Source: Metabacillus niabensis (lineage in GTDB: Bacteria > Bacillota > Bacilli > Bacillales > Bacillaceae). Taken from it: a DNA stretch of 33,883 nt. Shown here piece by piece: positions 9,314 to 20,100 of this stretch. Numbering within the stretch: the stretch's first letter is position 1; every line of letters begins with the position of its first letter. A program made the position numbers and the translations under genes. The stretch spans positions 1-33,883 of the forward strand of contig NZ_CADEPK010000013.1 in NCBI RefSeq assembly GCF_902829255.1. Direction: 5' to 3'. The notes under the pieces were generated by a model. It ran no database searches, was not told the origin of the DNA, and saw only the letters and a list, made by a program, of their open reading frames with translations.

Positions 9314-10105
9314 ATGAAACAACGTATACTTACTGCAGTAATAGCTGCAGCTATTTTTCTACCATTTGTTATATATGGGAGGCTACCCTTTACACTATTT
9401 GTTTATTTATTAGGGACAATTGCTTTATATGAATTATTAAAAATGAAAAAAATCTCATTAGCGAGCATTCCGGGTGTTGTCAGCTTAATTATCCTATGGG
9501 TGCTTTTACTCCCTTCAACATATTTAAAGGATTTCACATTTTCAAAAGCTGAATTTGCCTTGATTGCATTATTACTACTACTTACTTACACAGTAGTAAC
9601 AAAAAACAAATTCACTTTTGATGATGTTGGCTTTCTTGCCATCGCTATTTTTTATTTAGGGATAGGCTTTTACTTTCTTATTGAAACGAGAAATTTATCT
9701 CCAGGTGGTCTAGAACTTGTTTTTTATGCATTAATATTGATATGGGTAACTGATTCTGGTGCCTATTTTGTTGGCCGTGCAATGGGGAAAAGAAAGCTAT
9801 GGCCGGAAATAAGCCCTAATAAAACAGTTGAAGGTGCATTAGGCGGAGTTTTATTCGCGGTTATCTTTTCTTGGATCTATCACGCCTTCACAGGTGTTCT
9901 TGACAATTATGTAACGATTACGTTTATTACAATCTTTTTATCAATTTTTGGACAAATTGGTGATTTAGTTGAATCGGCATTGAAACGTCAATACCAAGTG
10001 AAAGACTCAGGGAAAATTCTTCCTGGACATGGTGGAATATTAGATAGATTTGACAGCTTATTATTTGTTTTACCAATTTTACATTTTCTAAGGATTCTTT
10101 TTTAA
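9314..10105 (+). CDS. cdsA: Phosphatidate cytidylyltransferase (CDP-diglyceride synthase)
   Basis: Integral membrane enzyme that makes CDP-diacylglycerol from phosphatidate and CTP, the precursor of phosphatidylglycerol, cardiolipin and phosphatidylethanolamine. Several hydrophobic helices are visible across its 263 residues. The family signature is near the C-terminus: SALKRQYQVKDSGK followed by LPGHGGILDRFDS, with the metal-binding Asp residues. An ISPNKTVEGALGG loop lies around residue 165. The ATG at 9314 follows GGTGATG, a moderate ribosome binding site. It lies between uppS and dxr as in B. subtilis. Confidence 0.96.
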   Translation: MKQRILTAVIAAAIFLPFVIYGRLPFTLFVYLLGTIALYELLKMKKISLASIPGVVSLIILWVLLLPSTYLKDFTFSKAEFALIALLLLLTYTVVTKNKFTFDDVGFLAIAIFYLGIGFYFLIETRNLSPGGLELVFYALILIWVTDSGAYFVGRAMGKRKLWPEISPNKTVEGALGGVLFAVIFSWIYHAFTGVLDNYVTITFITIFLSIFGQIGDLVESALKRQYQVKDSGKILPGHGGILDRFDSLLFVLPILHFLRILF

Positions 10106-10196
10106 CTATTGAGAATTTGAAAATAAATTGCTTTTCTCGATGGTTAATCTTGCAAGTAGCATATAAAAAACAAACCTTTATTGAAGCAAAATGAAG

Positions 10197-10226
10197 AATC
10201 TCATCTCTAACCTTTAATTAGGTAGA
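10197..10226 (+). promoter_or_regulatory. Imperfect hairpin in the cdsA-dxr gap
   Basis: AATCTCAT (10197-10204) can pair with ATGAGGATT (10218-10226) with one bulge, with an inner TAACCT/AGGTAG helix. It ends 30 bases before the dxr start and lacks a T-run. No function is assigned. Confidence 0.35.
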
Positions 10227-10256
10227 AATGAGGATTGATTGGACGTGAGGAAATAA

Positions 10257-11408
10257 TTGAAAAATATAAGTTTATTAGGTGCCACAGGTTCGATAGGCAT
10301 ACAAACGTTAGATGTTATTGCTTCCCATCCAAATGAATTTAAGCTCGTTTCTATGTCATTTGGTACGAACTATCAAAAAGGCATTGAGATCATTAACAAA
10401 TTTCATCCTAAATTCGTTTCAGTAAAAGATAAAGCCACATATGACATATTGAAAGATACGTTTACTAAGGAAGAGATTTCATTTCATTATGGAGAAGAAG
10501 GGCTGATAGAGGCAGCGATTTATGATGGTGTTGATGTACTTGTTAATGCTGTTGTTGGAAGTGTTGGATTAATTCCGACATTAAGAGCAATTGAGAATAA
10601 CATAACGATTGCACTTGCTAACAAGGAGACACTTGTAACTGCTGGTCATATTGTGACTGAGCTAGCAAAGAAACATAATGTTTCGATTTTGCCTGTAGAT
10701 AGTGAGCACTCAGCAATTTTTCAATGTTTGCAAGGGGAGAACGAAAAGTCGATTGAAAGACTAATCGTTACAGCCTCAGGTGGTAGCTTTCGAGATAAAA
10801 CGAGAGCTGAATTAGAAGGCGTTACAGTCGAGCAAGCTTTGAATCACCCTAATTGGTCAATGGGAGCAAAAATCACAATAGATTCAGCGACGATGATGAA
10901 TAAAGGACTAGAAGTAATAGAAGCTCACTGGCTTTTTAATATGCCATATGAAAAAATTGATGTACTTTTACATAAAGAAAGCATTATCCATTCTTTAGTT
11001 GAGTTCCAGGATCATAGCATCATTGCACAACTCGGAACACCTGATATGAGAGTTCCAATTCAATATGCGCTAACATATCCTAATCGATTACCATTAATGC
11101 ACGGTAAACGACTTGATCTATCGGAAATCGGACAATTACATTTTGAAAAGGCAGATTTTAGTAGGTTTCGTTGCTTACAATATGCATATGAATCAGGTAA
11201 AATAGGAGGTACAATGCCTACTGTATTAAACGCAGCAAATGAAGAAGCTGTTGCAGCGTTTTTAAAAGGTAAAATAAGCTTTCTGCATATTGAAAATCTG
11301 ATTGAAACATCTCTTGAAAAACATGAAAATATTGCTCTTCCTAGTTTAGAGCAAATTCAAGAAGTAGATAAGCTAACACGTAGATTTGTACAAACATTAA
11401 TCTCATAA
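10257..11408 (+). CDS. dxr: 1-deoxy-D-xylulose 5-phosphate reductoisomerase
   Basis: Second step of the MEP isoprenoid pathway: converts DXP to 2-C-methyl-D-erythritol 4-phosphate with NADPH; the target of fosmidomycin. The NADPH-binding GATGSIG lies at residues 8-14. The metal and substrate motif [11 protein letters not shown], the flexible loop [34 protein letters not shown] and [14 protein letters not shown] are intact. It has 383 residues, the same as B. subtilis. The start is TTG at 10257 after GTGAGG. It supplies precursors for the uppS product two genes upstream. rseP begins 15 bases after its stop. Confidence 0.97.
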   Translation: MKNISLLGATGSIGIQTLDVIASHPNEFKLVSMSFGTNYQKGIEIINKFHPKFVSVKDKATYDILKDTFTKEEISFHYGEEGLIEAAIYDGVDVLVNAVVGSVGLIPTLRAIENNITIALANKETLVTAGHIVTELAKKHNVSILPVDSEHSAIFQCLQGENEKSIERLIVTASGGSFRDKTRAELEGVTVEQALNHPNWSMGAKITIDSATMMNKGLEVIEAHWLFNMPYEKIDVLLHKESIIHSLVEFQDHSIIAQLGTPDMRVPIQYALTYPNRLPLMHGKRLDLSEIGQLHFEKADFSRFRCLQYAYESGKIGGTMPTVLNAANEEAVAAFLKGKISFLHIENLIETSLEKHENIALPSLEQIQEVDKLTRRFVQTLIS

Positions 11409-11423
11409 AGGTGGTCATACAAA

Positions 11424-12683
11424 ATGAATACGGTGATAGCATTTATCCTGATCTTTGGAGCTCTAGTATTTTTCCATGAGTTAGGCCATTTAATATTTGC
11501 AAATCGAGCTGGTATTTTATGTAGAGAATTTGCAATTGGTTTTGGACCTAAAATTTTATCATTCAAGAAAAATGAAACAGTCTATACAATTCGTTTACTA
11601 CCGATTGGTGGATTTGTAAGAATGGCTGGGGAAGATCCAGAAGTAATTGAGGTAAAACCAGGTCATAATGTCGGATTACTTTTTAATGATGAAAATAAGG
11701 TCGAAAAGATTATCTTAAATAATAAAGAAAAATATCCACAAGCACGAATTATTGAAGTTGAGAATGTAGATTTAGAACATAACATGTTTATTTCCGGGTA
11801 TGAGCATGGTGAAGAGGACTTTCTTAAACGGTTTGATGTAAGTGAAACATCGTTCTTTATTGTTGATGGTCAAGAAGTTCAAATTGCCCCTTATAATCGC
11901 CAATTCCAATCGAAAACTGTTGGACAAAGAATTGCAGCTATTTTTGCAGGGCCGATGATGAACTTTATTTTAGCATTTGTCATTTTGTTCACATTAGGCT
12001 TAATTCAAGGTGCACCGGTTAATGACCCTCGATTAGGTCAGTTAACAGATGACGGTGCTGCTAAAGAAGCAGGATTACAGGAAGGAGATATTATCCACTC
12101 GATTGAAGGACAACCTACAGCAAAATGGGAAGAGGTTGTCTCAATCATTCGTGATAATCCAGAAAAAGAATTAACCTTTGAAGTTGAACGTGGAAAGGAA
12201 ATTCTGTCTGTAGAGGTTGTTCCAGAGTCTGCTAAAGTAGGAGAAGAAACAATCGGGAGAATTGGTGCATATAACCCTGTTGACAAGTCATTTTTAAGTT
12301 CAATTAAGTATGGATTTGTTGAAACGTATACATGGACGAAAGAAATATTAGTCGGTTTTGGTAAGCTTATTACCGGACAATTCTCAATTGATATGTTATC
12401 AGGCCCTGTTGGTATTTATGATATGACAGACCAAGTAGCAGATTCCGGTACGATCAATTTACTTCGCTGGGCTGCATTGCTTAGTATTAACCTTGGAATC
12501 GTCAATTTATTGCCAATCCCAGCATTGGATGGCGGACGACTGTTATTCTTAATCATCGAAGGGTTAAGAGGAAAACCAATTGATCGGCAAAAAGAAGGAA
12601 TTGTTCATTTTATTGGGTTTTCACTACTAATGCTGTTAATGCTTGTTGTAACATGGAATGATATTCAACGATTGTTTCTATAA
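11424..12683 (+). CDS. rseP: Site-2 intramembrane zinc metalloprotease RseP (RasP)
   Basis: Cuts membrane-embedded substrates. In B. subtilis RasP degrades the anti-sigma factor RsiW and clears signal-peptide remnants and the division protein FtsL. The zinc site HELGH is at residues 18-22 in the first membrane helix. The third ligand motif NLLPIPALDGGRL lies near the C-terminus. A PDZ domain (about residues 195-275, with AGLQEGDIIHSI) separates the membrane segments. The length, 419 residues, matches Bacillus orthologues. The ATG at 11424 is preceded by AAGGTGG. It is probably the last gene of the uppS-cdsA-dxr-rseP unit, since a stem-loop lies between it and proS. Confidence 0.96.
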   Translation: MNTVIAFILIFGALVFFHELGHLIFANRAGILCREFAIGFGPKILSFKKNETVYTIRLLPIGGFVRMAGEDPEVIEVKPGHNVGLLFNDENKVEKIILNNKEKYPQARIIEVENVDLEHNMFISGYEHGEEDFLKRFDVSETSFFIVDGQEVQIAPYNRQFQSKTVGQRIAAIFAGPMMNFILAFVILFTLGLIQGAPVNDPRLGQLTDDGAAKEAGLQEGDIIHSIEGQPTAKWEEVVSIIRDNPEKELTFEVERGKEILSVEVVPESAKVGEETIGRIGAYNPVDKSFLSSIKYGFVETYTWTKEILVGFGKLITGQFSIDMLSGPVGIYDMTDQVADSGTINLLRWAALLSINLGIVNLLPIPALDGGRLLFLIIEGLRGKPIDRQKEGIVHFIGFSLLMLLMLVVTWNDIQRLFL

Positions 12684-12742
12684 TTTCTGATTATCATTTT
12701 TAATACCGTGATCATCTATAATGAAAAATCCATATTATAATC

Positions 12743-12775
12743 AATCAGTGGAGGAACAGGTAACCTCCACTGATT
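12743..12775 (+). terminator. Perfect 12-bp stem-loop between rseP and proS
   Basis: AATCAGTGGAGG (12743-12754) pairs perfectly with CCTCCACTGATT (12764-12775) across a nine-base loop. Only a short T-run (TTT at 12774-12776 region) follows, so it could be a weak terminator, attenuator or 3'-end protector. T-box sequence elements are absent, so I do not call it a T-box. Confidence 0.55.
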
Positions 12776-12825
12776 TAAGTCTAACAACTAAATGAAGAGT
12801 TTAAAATATAATAGAGGTGCTCGAT

Positions 12826-14529
12826 ATGAAACAAAGTATGACATTTATTCCAACTCTAAGGGAAGTTCCAGCTGATGCAGAGGTGAAAAGCCATCAGTTA
12901 ATGCTGCGTGCAGGATACATAAGACAAAATACTAGTGGTGTCTACAGTTACTTGCCATTAGCGCAAAAGGTATTAAAGAAAATCGAACAAATTGTCCGTG
13001 AAGAAATGGAGAGAGCGGGAGCATCAGAGCTATTTATGCCTGCACTTCAACAATCAGAATTATGGCAAGAATCAGGTCGCTGGTATTCATATGGACCAGA
13101 ACTAATGAGACTAAAGGATCGCCATGGTCGAGAATTTGCTCTAGGTGCAACTCATGAGGAAGTAATTACAAGCCTTGTTAGAGATGAAGTAAAATCATAT
13201 AAGCGATTACCTCTAGCTCTTTATCAAATTCAAACAAAATTTAGAGATGAAAAACGCCCACGCTTCGGAGTTTTACGTGGCCGTGAATTTATTATGAAAG
13301 ATGCTTATTCCTTTCATGATACGTTTGAAAGCTTAGATGAAGGCTATCAAAAAATGTTTGATGCATATCAAAATATTTTTTCAAGATGTGGTCTAGATTT
13401 CCGAGCGGTTATTGCGGATTCTGGTGCAATGGGCGGTAAGGATACACATGAGTTTATGGTGCTTTCTGATATCGGTGAGGACACGATCGCATATTCTGAT
13501 ACGTCCCAATATGCTGCTAATATCGAAATGGCGCCAGTTGTTGAAACATACGAAAAAAGCGTGGAAGAGATTTCAGATTTAGAAAAAATAGCAACACCAA
13601 ATCAAAAATCAATTGAAGAAATTTCAAGTTATTTAAACGTACCGAAAGAAAAATGCATAAAATCTATTTTATTCTCTGTTGATGATCGCTTTGTATTAGT
13701 ATTAGTTCGCGGTGATCATGACGTAAATGACATTAAGGTAAAGAACTTATATGGTGCTTCTGTTGTTGAATTAGCAACTGCTGAAGAAACATTAGCTAAT
13801 TTACATTGTGTACATGGTTTTATTGGCCCAATTAATGTCCCTGAGAATATTGAGGTTATCGCTGATCATGCAGTTGCAGCTATTGTTAACGGCATTTGTG
13901 GAGCAAATGAGGAAGGGTATCATTATAAAGGTGTGAATGTTGAGCGAGATGCAAATATAACTCAGTTTGCTGATTTGCGTTTCATTCAAGAAGGGGACAA
14001 ATCACCTGATGGAGAAGGAAGAATCAAATTTGCTAAAGGGATCGAGGTTGGTCATGTATTTAAGCTTGGTACGAGATACAGTGAAGCGATGAATGCAACT
14101 TTCCTTGATGAAAATGGCCGCACACAGCCAATGATTATGGGCTGCTATGGAATTGGTGTTTCTAGAACATTAGCAGCAATAATTGAACAAAATCATGATG
14201 AAAATGGAATCGTTTGGCCATTAACGGTTGCTCCATTCCAATTACATGTGATTCCTGTAAATGTGAAGGATGATACGCAAAAGGATTTAGCCGAAAAACT
14301 TTATAAGCAATTTTATGACCAAGGATATGAAGTTCTCATTGATGATCGAAAAGAGCGTGCAGGTGTTAAATTTGCTGATTCAGATTTAATTGGTATACCA
14401 ATTCGTGTAACAGTTGGCAAAAAGGCTGCAGAAGGTATTGTCGAGGTAAAGGTTCGTAAAACTGGTGAAGCTTTTGATATTCCAGTAGCTGAATTATCAG
14501 AAAAGATTAAGCAAATACTTGGAAACTAA
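12826..14529 (+). CDS. proS: Prolyl-tRNA synthetase (bacterial type with editing domain)
   Basis: Charges tRNA-Pro in the cytoplasm. It is a class II synthetase: motif 1 region near residue 50, motif 2 with [26 protein letters not shown], motif 3 with [13 protein letters not shown]. The insertion (editing) domain that removes mischarged alanine occupies about residues 225-400 and includes [23 protein letters not shown]. The C-terminal anticodon-binding domain has [20 protein letters not shown]. The ATG at 12826 lies six bases after GAGGTG and gives 567 residues; an in-frame GTG at 12817 overlaps that ribosome binding site. A nested hairpin separates it from polC. Confidence 0.97.
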   Translation: MKQSMTFIPTLREVPADAEVKSHQLMLRAGYIRQNTSGVYSYLPLAQKVLKKIEQIVREEMERAGASELFMPALQQSELWQESGRWYSYGPELMRLKDRHGREFALGATHEEVITSLVRDEVKSYKRLPLALYQIQTKFRDEKRPRFGVLRGREFIMKDAYSFHDTFESLDEGYQKMFDAYQNIFSRCGLDFRAVIADSGAMGGKDTHEFMVLSDIGEDTIAYSDTSQYAANIEMAPVVETYEKSVEEISDLEKIATPNQKSIEEISSYLNVPKEKCIKSILFSVDDRFVLVLVRGDHDVNDIKVKNLYGASVVELATAEETLANLHCVHGFIGPINVPENIEVIADHAVAAIVNGICGANEEGYHYKGVNVERDANITQFADLRFIQEGDKSPDGEGRIKFAKGIEVGHVFKLGTRYSEAMNATFLDENGRTQPMIMGCYGIGVSRTLAAIIEQNHDENGIVWPLTVAPFQLHVIPVNVKDDTQKDLAEKLYKQFYDQGYEVLIDDRKERAGVKFADSDLIGIPIRVTVGKKAAEGIVEVKVRKTGEAFDIPVAELSEKIKQILGN

Positions 14530-14580
14530 AAAAGGTTACAGTAACAGACAAACCATGTTAAAATAATTTTAGAATAAACG

Positions 14581-14655
14581 AGAGAGGCTGACTCGAAGAA
14601 AATGGACAAACCTTTTTAGGTTTTGTTTATCAAAATGAGGCAGCCTTTTCTCTTT
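14581..14655 (+). terminator. Nested palindromic terminator between proS and polC
   Basis: The outer arms are AGAG+AGGCTG (14581-14590) with CAGCCT (14641-14646) and CTCT (14650-14653). An inner hairpin pairs AAACCT (14608-14613) with AGGTTT (14618-14623). The outer arm resembles the GAGGCTG-type repeated terminators often seen in Bacillaceae. The final T-run is interrupted. Confidence 0.55.
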
Positions 14656-14701
14656 GTGAACTCTATTTCCATTGGGGAAAAGAAAGTGGAGAGAGGGGAA
14701 T

Positions 14702-17700
14702 ATGATGGACGTAGAAATAAATCAAAAAGAGAGAATGCAGTTACTCCTCCAGCAAATTAATCTAACAGAGGATGCTGCTGTCGTTCACTTTAAAAATGGT
14801 TTAATTGCAAAATTAACTGTTCATAAACAAAGTAAAAAGTGGCATTTCCATTTTCAATTTGAAAGAATTTTACCTTTTGACGTATTTCAATTATTTCAGA
14901 CAAGACTAATAAAAGCATTTTCTCATATTGCAGAAGTGACCTTTTCAATCGAAACGAAGGAAGCAATATTTGATGAAAAGCTTGTCAGAGATTATTGGTC
15001 AATTTGTATTAGCCAGTTGGATGGGATTTCACCACCAATGCTATCGCTATTAAATGAGCAAGTTCCAACGGTACAAGGTGTTAAAGTTATTGTTAAAACG
15101 AAAAATGATACAGAAGCAATGACAATTAAGAGAAAATATGCTTCATTAATTCAAGAGAGCTTCCAGCAATTTGGCTTTCCAGCTTTCCAATTAGACACAA
15201 CTGTTGCTGTATCAGAGGAAGAAATTAAAAAGTTCCAGGAATTAAAACGACAAGAAGATAAAGAAAAGGGACTTAAAGCATTAGAAGATATGGTGAAGGC
15301 GGAGAAGGAAGATCAATCTCAACCAGAGCTCTCTGGTCCATTGACGATAGGTTATACAATTAAAAATGATGAAGAAATACGCACGCTCGCTTCTATTGAG
15401 GATGAGGAACGAAGAACAACGATTCAAGGATATGTATTTGACGCAGAAACGAAGGAATTAAGAAGTGGTAGAACGTTACTTACCTTCAAGATTACTGACT
15501 ATACAAGTTCGATTTTAGTGAAAATGTTTGCTAGAGATAAAGAAGATGCAGTGCTCGTACAAGCAGTTAAAAAAGGTATGTGGTTAAAAGTACGGGGAAG
15601 TATTCAAAACGATACCTTTGTTCGGGATTTAGTCATGATCGCGAATGATATTAATGAAATTGCTCCTAATGAACGGGTCGATCGTTCAAAAGAAGGGGAA
15701 AAACGCGTTGAATTACATCTTCATTCTCCGATGAGCCAAATGGATGCAGTAACATCAGTTAGTAAATATGTAGAGCAAGCGAAAAAATGGGGGCATAAGG
15801 CGATTGCCTTAACAGATCATGCTGTCGCACAATCATTCCCTGAAGCATACTCTGCAGGGAAGAAGCATGGTGTGAAAATTCTCTATGGCGCTGAAATTAA
15901 TTTAGTTGATGATGGTGTACCTATTGCCTACAATGATGCAAACCGTTTGTTAGCAGATGAAACCTATGTCGTGTTTGACGTGGAAACAACTGGTTTATCA
16001 GCAGTATATGACACAATCATAGAATTAGCTGCCGTAAAGGTTCGTGGCGGCGAAATTATCGATCGATTTGAATCCTTTGCAAATCCACATCAATCATTAT
16101 CAGCGACAATCATTGATTTAACAGGTATTACTGATGATATGCTTACAGATGCACCAAACGTTGATGAGGTGTTAGCGAAATTTAAAGAGTGGATCGGTGA
16201 TGACATATTAGTTGCACATAATGCAAGTTTTGATATGGGCTTCTTAAATGTAGGGTTTAAAAAGCATTTAGGTGAAGAAAAAGCAAAAAATCCAGTTATT
16301 GATACGCTGGAACTTGGACGCTTTTTATATCCTGAGTTAAAAAACCACCGGTTAAATACTCTATGTAAAAAGTTCGATATTGATTTGACACAGCATCACC
16401 GTGCAATCTATGACTGTGAAGCAACAGGATTTTTACTGATTAAAATGTTGAAGGATGCCGAAGAAAAAGGCATTGAATACCATAATCAATTTAATGACAA
16501 TATGGGAAAAGGCAATGCGTATCAACGGTCTCGTCCGTATCATGCAACAGTCTTAGCAAAAAATGATATCGGCTTGAAAAATTTATTTAAGCTAGTCTCA
16601 ATTTCGCATCTCAATTACTTTTATCGAGTCCCGCGAATTCCTCGGTCACAGTTAAATAAATATCGAGAAGGCTTAATCATTGGTTCTGCCTGTGATAAAG
16701 GGGAAGTTTTTGAAGGGATGATGCAAAAATCTCCTGAAGAGGTTGAAGAAATTGCACAGTATTATGATTATTTAGAAGTCCATCCTTTAGAAGTTTACAA
16801 TCATTTAATTGATTTGGACTATATTAAGGATGAAAATGCTTTAAAAGAGATTGTGACTAATATTGTAAAATTAGGTGAAAAGCTCAATAAGCCTGTTGTT
16901 GCAACAGGTAATGTCCACTATTTAAATCCGGTTGATAAAATATACCGAAAAATATTAATTAGCTCTCAAGGTGGGGCAAATCCGCTAAATCGCCATGAAT
17001 TACCTAATGTACATTTCCGTACAACTGATGAGATGTTAAATTGTTTTGCATTTTTAGGTTCTGAAAAAGCAAAAGAAATTGTCATTGAAAATACGAATAA
17101 AATCGCGGACTTGATTGACGAAATAAAACCGATTAAGGATGACTTGTATACACCGAAAATTGAAGGTGCAGATGAGGAAATTCGGGCAATGAGTTATTCG
17201 CGAGCAAGAAGCATTTATGGTGAAAACCTTCCGGAGCTTGTTGAAGCAAGACTTGAAAAAGAGCTTAAAAGTATTATTGGCCATGGTTTCGCTGTTATCT
17301 ATTTAATTTCTCACAAGCTAGTAAAAAAATCATTGGATGATGGATACCTAGTAGGCTCTCGTGGTTCGGTCGGCTCCTCATTTGTTGCAACGATGACGGA
17401 AATTACCGAGGTAAACCCATTGCCACCTCATTATGTTTGTCCTGAATGTCAACACTCTGAATTTTTTAATGATGGTTCTGTTGGCTCTGGCTTTGACTTA
17501 CCTAATAAGGAATGTCCAAACTGTGGAGCGCAATATCAGAAGGACGGACACGATATTCCGTTCGAAACATTCCTTGGGTTTAAAGGGGACAAGGTACCTG
17601 ATATCGATTTAAACTTCTCTGGGGAATACCAACCTACTGCACATAACTATACGAAAGTATTGTTCGGAGAAGACAATGTGTATCGTGCAGGTACGATCGG

Positions 17701-19018
17701 TACTGTTGCAGAGAAAACTGCTTATGGATATGTAAAAGGATATGCAAATGACCATAATTTAATCTATCGTGGTGCAGAAGTAGATCGGTTAGTTCAAGGC
17801 TGTACTGGTGTTAAACGGACAACAGGACAGCATCCAGGCGGAATTATCGTTGTTCCTGATTATATGGATATTTATGATTTTTCACCTATTCAGTATCCAG
17901 CAGATGCAACTGGTTCAGAATGGCGGACAACTCATTTTGATTTCCATTCTATCCATGATAATCTATTAAAATTAGATATTCTAGGACACGACGATCCGAC
18001 AGTTATCCGCATGCTTCAAGATTTAAGCGGTATTGATCCTAAGACAATTCCTACCGATGATCCTGAAGTAATGAAAATTTTCAGTGGGACCGAGTCATTG
18101 GGCGTCACAGAAGAGCAGATAATGTGTAAAACGGGAACACTTGGTATACCTGAATTTGGTACACGATTTGTGCGGCAAATGCTTGAAGACACAAAACCAA
18201 CTACGTTTTCTGAACTTGTTCAAATATCAGGACTATCTCACGGTACAGATGTTTGGTTAGGAAATGCACAAGAATTAATTCACAATAATATTTGTACATT
18301 AAGCGAAGTAATAGGTTGTCGTGACGACATTATGGTTTACTTAATTTATCAAGGATTGGAACCTTCCTTTGCATTTAAAATTATGGAATCTGTTCGTAAA
18401 GGTAAAGGGTTAACAGATGAAATGGAAGAAGAAATGAAAAAACAGAATGTTCCAGATTGGTATATTGATTCATGTCTTAAAATTAAGTATATGTTCCCTA
18501 AGGCACATGCTGCAGCATATGTTTTAATGGCAGTGAGAATTGCATGGTTTAAAGTACATCATCCACTTCTTTATTATGCGGCATATTTCACTGTCCGTGC
18601 AGATGATTTTGATATTGAAACAATGGCAAAAGGTTCTACACCTATTCGAGCAAAAATTGAAGAAATAAATGCAAAAGGATTAGATGCATCACCAAAAGAG
18701 AAAAACCTTTTAACTGTATTAGAATTAGCTTTAGAAATGTGTGAAAGAGGCTATTCCTTCCAAAAGGTTAATCTCTATCGATCTAGTGCAGATGAATTTA
18801 TTATTGATGGAAATTCATTAATTCCACCATTTAATTCGATACCAGGTTTAGGAACGAACGCGGCAATTAACATTGTCAAAGCAAGAGAAGAAGGAGAATT
18901 TCTATCAAAAGAAGATCTTCAACGCCGTGGAAAGGTATCGAAAACAATCATTGAGTATCTTAATGCACAAGGTTGTTTGGATGAATTACCTGATCAAAAT
19001 CAATTATCACTGTTTTAA
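14702..19018 (+). CDS. polC: DNA polymerase III alpha subunit, Gram-positive PolC type
   Basis: Main replicative polymerase with built-in 3'-5' proofreading. Order of domains: N-terminal tau-binding region, OB fold (about residues 230-330), PHP domain starting at [14 protein letters not shown] (about 337) and split by the DnaQ-like exonuclease with DVETTGL (Asp426, Glu428), then the polymerase core. A zinc site has cysteines 913, 916, 938 and 941. The catalytic aspartates are Asp967 and Asp969 in PDIDLNF. The ATG at 14702 follows GAGAGGGGAA; the upstream in-frame ATG at 14672 adds ten basic residues without a ribosome binding site. The 1438 residues match B. subtilis (1437). No frameshift or missing catalytic residue is seen. 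Confidence 0.98.
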   Translation: MMDVEINQKERMQLLLQQINLTEDAAVVHFKNGLIAKLTVHKQSKKWHFHFQFERILPFDVFQLFQTRLIKAFSHIAEVTFSIETKEAIFDEKLVRDYWSICISQLDGISPPMLSLLNEQVPTVQGVKVIVKTKNDTEAMTIKRKYASLIQESFQQFGFPAFQLDTTVAVSEEEIKKFQELKRQEDKEKGLKALEDMVKAEKEDQSQPELSGPLTIGYTIKNDEEIRTLASIEDEERRTTIQGYVFDAETKELRSGRTLLTFKITDYTSSILVKMFARDKEDAVLVQAVKKGMWLKVRGSIQNDTFVRDLVMIANDINEIAPNERVDRSKEGEKRVELHLHSPMSQMDAVTSVSKYVEQAKKWGHKAIALTDHAVAQSFPEAYSAGKKHGVKILYGAEINLVDDGVPIAYNDANRLLADETYVVFDVETTGLSAVYDTIIELAAVKVRGGEIIDRFESFANPHQSLSATIIDLTGITDDMLTDAPNVDEVLAKFKEWIGDDILVAHNASFDMGFLNVGFKKHLGEEKAKNPVIDTLELGRFLYPELKNHRLNTLCKKFDIDLTQHHRAIYDCEATGFLLIKMLKDAEEKGIEYHNQFNDNMGKGNAYQRSRPYHATVLAKNDIGLKNLFKLVSISHLNYFYRVPRIPRSQLNKYREGLIIGSACDKGEVFEGMMQKSPEEVEEIAQYYDYLEVHPLEVYNHLIDLDYIKDENALKEIVTNIVKLGEKLNKPVVATGNVHYLNPVDKIYRKILISSQGGANPLNRHELPNVHFRTTDEMLNCFAFLGSEKAKEIVIENTNKIADLIDEIKPIKDDLYTPKIEGADEEIRAMSYSRARSIYGENLPELVEARLEKELKSIIGHGFAVIYLISHKLVKKSLDDGYLVGSRGSVGSSFVATMTEITEVNPLPPHYVCPECQHSEFFNDGSVGSGFDLPNKECPNCGAQYQKDGHDIPFETFLGFKGDKVPDIDLNFSGEYQPTAHNYTKVLFGEDNVYRAGTIGTVAEKTAYGYVKGYANDHNLIYRGAEVDRLVQGCTGVKRTTGQHPGGIIVVPDYMDIYDFSPIQYPADATGSEWRTTHFDFHSIHDNLLKLDILGHDDPTVIRMLQDLSGIDPKTIPTDDPEVMKIFSGTESLGVTEEQIMCKTGTLGIPEFGTRFVRQMLEDTKPTTFSELVQISGLSHGTDVWLGNAQELIHNNICTLSEVIGCRDDIMVYLIYQGLEPSFAFKIMESVRKGKGLTDEMEEEMKKQNVPDWYIDSCLKIKYMFPKAHAAAYVLMAVRIAWFKVHHPLLYYAAYFTVRADDFDIETMAKGSTPIRAKIEEINAKGLDASPKEKNLLTVLELALEMCERGYSFQKVNLYRSSADEFIIDGNSLIPPFNSIPGLGTNAAINIVKAREEGEFLSKEDLQRRGKVSKTIIEYLNAQGCLDELPDQNQLSLF

Positions 19019-19118
19019 TCTTTTAAATGAACAGTCTAAACCTACCCGTATATTTGCAATAAATTTATGGTTATGTTATGCTTTAAATGGAAATGCTAAC
19101 GATAAGCAGAGAAAAAGG

Positions 19119-19140
19119 AGAGTGGGGAAACCCACTCTTT
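19119..19140 (+). terminator. GAAA-capped hairpin downstream of polC
   Basis: AGAGTGGG (19119-19126) pairs with CCCACTCT (19131-19138), closed by a GAAA tetraloop and followed by only TT before C. It is stable but has a poor T-run, typical of a terminator that needs NusA help. Confidence 0.65.
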
Positions 19141-19187
19141 CGTATTGTAATCACTCTTGTCACTCGGATAGTATAGTACATATTATT

Positions 19188-19211
19188 CCCTGCTCAAAAG
19201 GCAGGGTTTTT
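19188..19211 (+). terminator. Second terminator-like hairpin in the rimP leader
   Basis: CCCTGC (19188-19193) pairs with GCAGGG (19201-19206) over a seven-base loop, followed by TTTTTC. It resembles a weak intrinsic terminator or attenuator for the rimP-nusA operon. Confidence 0.7.
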
Positions 19212-19373
19212 CAGCAACATACGATATAAGGCTAGCAAAGATTTAATCAAAAGTATAAACCGATTTTACTTATTCATATATTATTAAATGCTAAATTAGC
19301 GCTGATTATTTCTTGATGATTTCGACTAGTCTTAAAAAACATTCGCTACGGTTTCTTAGCAAGGAGGAAGAGA

Positions 19374-19847
19374 ATGAGCAAGAAGGTAACAGATATCGTA
19401 GAACAATTAGTTACACCAATCGTGAATGATATGAATTTAGAGTTAGTGGATATTGAATATGTAAAAGAAGGGTCAAATTGGTTTCTTCGAGTTTTTATTG
19501 ATTCCGAAAAAGGCGTTGACATTGAAGAATGTGGAATTGTAAGTGAACGCTTAAGTGAACAGCTAGATGAAACTGACCCAATTCAGCATAACTATTTTTT
19601 AGAGGTATCTTCACCTGGTGCTGAGAGACCATTAAAAAAAGAAGCTGACTTTGAAAAGTCTATTGGTAAGCAAGTTCATATCAAAACGTATGAGCCTATC
19701 GATGGTGAAAAAGTGTTTGAAGGTGTCCTGACAGCATTTGATGGTCAAACGATCACTGTAACTGTTACGATAAAAACTAGAAAGAAGAAAATTGAAATCC
19801 CTTATGCTAAAGTTGCAAAAGCAAGATTAGCTGTAACCTTTAATTAA
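19374..19847 (+). CDS. rimP: Ribosome maturation factor RimP
   Basis: Assists 30S subunit assembly (formerly YlxS in Bacillus). It is a two-domain protein of 157 residues: an N-terminal alpha/beta domain with [22 protein letters not shown] and the family core [18 protein letters not shown], then [11 protein letters not shown] and a C-terminal SH3-like barrel (about residues 88-157). The ATG at 19374 follows AAGGAGGAAG. It is the first gene of the rimP-nusA-rnpM-ylxQ-infB-ylxP-rbfA block and lies behind the attenuator-like leader. Confidence 0.96.
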   Translation: MSKKVTDIVEQLVTPIVNDMNLELVDIEYVKEGSNWFLRVFIDSEKGVDIEECGIVSERLSEQLDETDPIQHNYFLEVSSPGAERPLKKEADFEKSIGKQVHIKTYEPIDGEKVFEGVLTAFDGQTITVTVTIKTRKKKIEIPYAKVAKARLAVTFN

Positions 19848-19876
19848 ATGAGAAAATCATCTCATTTGAAAAAGAA

Positions 19877-19916
19877 ATAAAAATAAGAGATTTTTTCCTC
19901 GCTCTCCTTTTTTTAT
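19877..19916 (+). terminator. AT-rich hairpin with T-run between rimP and nusA
   Basis: Bases 19877-19890 pair with 19903-19916 in 12 of 14 positions, and the 3' arm contains a seven-base T-run. It is weak in GC. It could lower nusA transcription relative to rimP. Confidence 0.35.
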
Positions 19917-20100
19917 AAGGCTTTTTACGTAAACATTTGCTGACTTTTACTTAGTAGTATTGTGTGGGAAGATAGTAAACCACTTATTGGATACCTGTCT
20001 CTCTCTTAGCAATTCTACTTGGGCTTTTATGAAAAAGGATGAAGATGGACATGCAAACAAATTTGTATTTAGTTTATTTTTTAAGGGGGAAACCGTTAAA

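Larger units (their letters stand above)
19019..19373 (+). promoter_or_regulatory. 355-bp polC-rimP gap: promoter and attenuator-like leader
   Basis: There is no credible gene here. A promoter candidate has TTGCAA (19054-19059), 17 bases, TATGCT (19077-19082) with TGT before the -10. Transcription from about 19089 would give a leader of about 285 nucleotides holding two hairpins (19119-19140 and 19188-19211) before rimP. In B. subtilis the equivalent operon is reported to be autoregulated by NusA-stimulated termination in its leader; applying that here is inference. Confidence 0.6.

Noticed and set aside
12807-12812. Perfect TATAAT just before proS as a promoter
   Set aside because: No -35-like sequence lies 16-18 bases upstream, and transcription would begin after the ribosome binding site of proS.
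12684-12825. T-box riboswitch for proS
   Set aside because: The gap is only 142 bases and lacks the conserved T-box sequence and Stem I features.
19157-19186. Promoter TTGTCA-18-TATTAT leading into a small RNA
   Set aside because: Transcription would start within the hairpin at 19188, so the hairpin could not form in that RNA. The upstream promoter at 19054 explains the region better.
18873-19229. 118-codon + strand open frame across the polC end
   Set aside because: It overlaps the last 145 bases of polC in another frame, then runs through both leader hairpins. The product is low complexity without family features.
19960-20100. N-terminal extension of NusA
   Set aside because: The frame is open, but there is no Shine-Dalgarno before its starts, and NusA orthologues begin at the MSSELLDAL sequence, which has its own AAGGGGG.
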